DNA from: Streptomyces sp. F63
GTDB lineage: Bacteria > Actinomycetota > Actinomycetes > Streptomycetales > Streptomycetaceae
Length of the DNA: 64,000 nt
Assembly: GCF_018070345.1 (NCBI RefSeq)
Contig: NZ_JAGPXX010000031.1
Location: 1 to 64,000 of the forward strand
Reading direction: 5' to 3'
Position 1 is the stretch's first letter; each line of letters begins with the position of its first letter. The notes under the pieces are model-generated. The model did no database searches. It worked only from the letters and a program-made list of their open reading frames with translations, and had not been told where the DNA came from. Both the position numbers and the translations under genes were made by a program. Below, in pieces: positions 60,201 to 64,000 of this stretch.

Positions 60201-60707
60201 TCAGTCCAGCAGACGCTCGATCTCCTGGGTCGCGTACCAGAGCAGTTCGTGGTCCTCGGCGCCGTCCACGGTGAACCGCGCGTCCTCGTCGCCCCGGTCG
60301 GCCGCGCCCAGGGCGGCGGCGGCCGCCGCCACATCCGGCTCGGCGTCCTCCGCGTCGATGTGCACGGCCGCCGCCTTGGCCAGCGGCACGGCCGCCCGGA
60401 TCCGGACCTCGCCCACGGCGGCGGGGTCCAGGGCACGGTCGGGGTCCGCGCTGACGAGGCCGTCCGGAACGTCCAGGGCCACCACGAGCCTGCGGCGGGG
60501 GGCACCGGGGTCGACGGCGAGCAGACGCAGCGAGGACTGCGCGGCCCGGCTCAGCGCGGCGTACTCCAGCTCCTCGATGTCGTCGGAGACGTACCACTCG
60601 CGCAGCGCGGGCGTGACGGCGTAGGCGTCCAGCGGGGCGGGGCCCAGTTCGCCCGCGCGCCGGGCCTCGGCGAGTCCGGGCAGGGTCATGGGGACGTAGA
60701 CGCGCAT
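60201..60707 (-). CDS. DUF6912-type conserved protein
   Basis: A 168-residue soluble acidic protein beginning MRVYVPMTLPGL, with EELEYAALSRAAQSSLRLL near residue 45 and the C-terminal end DHELLWYATQEIERLLD. I recognise it as a conserved actinobacterial protein of unknown function that, in my memory, usually lies between the HAD gene and the secA region. No catalytic motif is evident. Confidence 0.75.
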   Translation of the reverse strand: MRVYVPMTLPGLAEARRAGELGPAPLDAYAVTPALREWYVSDDIEELEYAALSRAAQSSLRLLAVDPGAPRRRLVVALDVPDGLVSADPDRALDPAAVGEVRIRAAVPLAKAAAVHIDAEDAEPDVAAAAAALGAADRGDEDARFTVDGAEDHELLWYATQEIERLLD

Positions 60708-61002
60708 GGCTGCCGTTCTCTCCTGAAGCGCTGGCTGACGGTGCGGCCAGCATACGGGCGGCGTCCCCCTTCGAGTTGCCGGGTCTGCCCGCCCGAGGCC
60801 GTGATCCGGGCGCCGTCCGGCCTCTCCGGAGCCACAAACACCCTGGTCAGCCAGGCGGCATCACTCTGATAGGTGAATCTCCGCCGGTCCGGTTCCGGTG
60901 GTTCCGCGCGGTTGCGCATCACTTCCCCCGGTCGTTAGAAGTCTCGGCGGAGCGAAGTTACCGTCCGGTAAGAGCCGGGCGCCGACAGAACGGGGCATCA
61001 CC

Positions 61003-61524
61003 ATGGACGGGATCGGTACGGCCGGAACGGGACGCCGCCCGACGGGGCCGAGCCGCGGACGGAACGGACCACCGGCCCGGCACGATCCGCGCGGCCCCGC
61101 CGGCCCGGGCACCGTCCCGGGCGCGACGGCCCGCCGGCGGCGCGAACGCGAACTACTGCCCCGCTACTGGTTCGCCGACCGGCTGCTCCTCACCCTCAGC
61201 GGGCAGCGCCCGGTCCACTGGATGCTGGGCCACACCGCCGGACCGGCGTACGAACAGCTGGTGCGGCTCGCCCCACGGGCACCACTCGCCCCGCAGCGGA
61301 CGGCCGCGCGGGGCAGCCGCCCGGTCCCCGTCGTCGGCCGCTGCGACGAATACCGGCCGCGGCCCGGAGTCATCGAGGCCTACGCCCGGATCCTCACCGG
61401 CGACCGGGTACGGGCCCTGGCCTTCCGCCTGGAACACGGCCGCGACGGCCGCTGGCGTTGCTCCGCCGTCGAACTGGGCCCCACCCCCGGCACTCCGGCC
61501 GCACCCGGCGGGGCAGAAGCCTGA
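61003..61524 (+). CDS. Rv3235-family protein
   Basis: A 173-residue protein. The first ~50 residues are Gly/Pro/Arg-rich and disordered. The folded part contains WFADRLLLTLSGQRPVHWML (residues ~57-76), the family's core, then RPGVIEAYARILTGDRVRALAFRLE and RWRCSAVELG near the end. The mycobacterial namesake Rv3235 lies near secA1, as here. The structure suggests a small alpha+beta protein; function is unknown. It converges on secA across a strong hairpin. ATG 61003 lacks a strong ribosome-binding site, so a downstream start is possible. Confidence 0.78.
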   Translation: MDGIGTAGTGRRPTGPSRGRNGPPARHDPRGPAGPGTVPGATARRRRERELLPRYWFADRLLLTLSGQRPVHWMLGHTAGPAYEQLVRLAPRAPLAPQRTAARGSRPVPVVGRCDEYRPRPGVIEAYARILTGDRVRALAFRLEHGRDGRWRCSAVELGPTPGTPAAPGGAEA

Positions 61525-61586
61525 GGGCACGGCGAAGAGCCGCTCCGGGCGCCGGGGAAGACCATCCGGGGAACTCCCGTGAAGCC

Positions 61587-61622
61587 ACCGGGGCCGGGCA
61601 CCTCGCGGTGCCCGGCCCCGGT
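61587..61622. terminator. Bidirectional hairpin terminator before secA 3' end
   Basis: A perfect 16-bp stem (ACCGGGGCCGGGCACC at 61587-61602 with 61607-61622) and a 4-base TCGC loop, lying between the convergent Rv3235-type gene and secA. Confidence 0.88.
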
Positions 61623-61654
61623 GTGCCAACCGCCCCGTCGCCGGGGCGGCCACG

Positions 61655-64000
<2,346 letters not shown>

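Overview
This is a very GC-rich chromosomal window with the codon bias, gene content and gene order of a Streptomyces-type actinomycete. The order murA, hup, NAD-malic enzyme, HelD-like helicase, ECF sigma/anti-sigma pair, nnaR-narK, tmRNA-smpB, ftsEX, prfB, two Ser/Thr kinases, gdhB, secA matches, as I remember it, the S. coelicolor core from about SCO2947 to SCO3005. That match is recall, not a search. No phage, IS element, CRISPR array or integrase is visible. The only RNA gene found is tmRNA.

Layout. 1-3030: end of a molybdenum-hydroxylase operon (FAD subunit, then a 2Fe-2S subunit with an extraordinary disordered N-terminus; the large subunit would lie left of the window). 3488-8307: DUF3039 protein, YqgE, murA convergent with hup, NAD-malic enzyme. 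A diverged copy of the last ~70 bp of murA sits just downstream of it. 8809-15553: HelD/HelR-like helicase, anti-sigma and sigma factor (sigU type), CGNR zinc-finger protein, NnaR nitrate regulator. 15769-21018: narK, a LysR/MFS divergent pair and a secreted esterase.

21149-27106 is an accessory-looking catabolic island and the most interesting part. A LigA/LigB-type extradiol dioxygenase, a citryl-CoA-lyase-like protein and a CaiB-type CoA transferase form one tightly coupled operon. It diverges from an ATZ/TRZ-type amidohydrolase and an IclR regulator. Two identical 16-bp sites flank a pair of mirrored TTGACA promoter elements between the two arms. The parts suggest an aromatic (perhaps amino-aromatic) meta-cleavage route that ends by CoA activation and lyase cleavage instead of the usual LigJ/LigK aldolase route.

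27203-34258 is core housekeeping: tmRNA, SmpB, S41 protease, FtsX, FtsE, a 63-aa Cys-rich membrane protein, a sortase-type LAETG surface protein with Gly-rich repeats, and RF2. 34325-42049 holds two membrane Ser/Thr kinases divergent from a 1301-residue FHA-FtsK/SpoIIIE ATPase, a likely phospho-signalling module. 42440-46264 is a sugar-type ABC importer (lipoprotein plus two permeases) whose first permease carries a ~155-residue extracytoplasmic domain in a loop. 46531-53478 holds a lipoprotein and three glycopolymer (teichoic-acid-like) transferases. 53716-64000: the 1679-residue NAD-glutamate dehydrogenase (with a 33-bp in-frame tandem repeat), a HAD hydrolase, a DUF6912-type protein, an Rv3235-type protein and the 3' part of secA, which runs off the right edge.

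Several operons end in perfect GC-rich hairpins (6216, 27159, 33070, 46516, 61587). Family names rest on motifs and remembered homologues; no database search was run.
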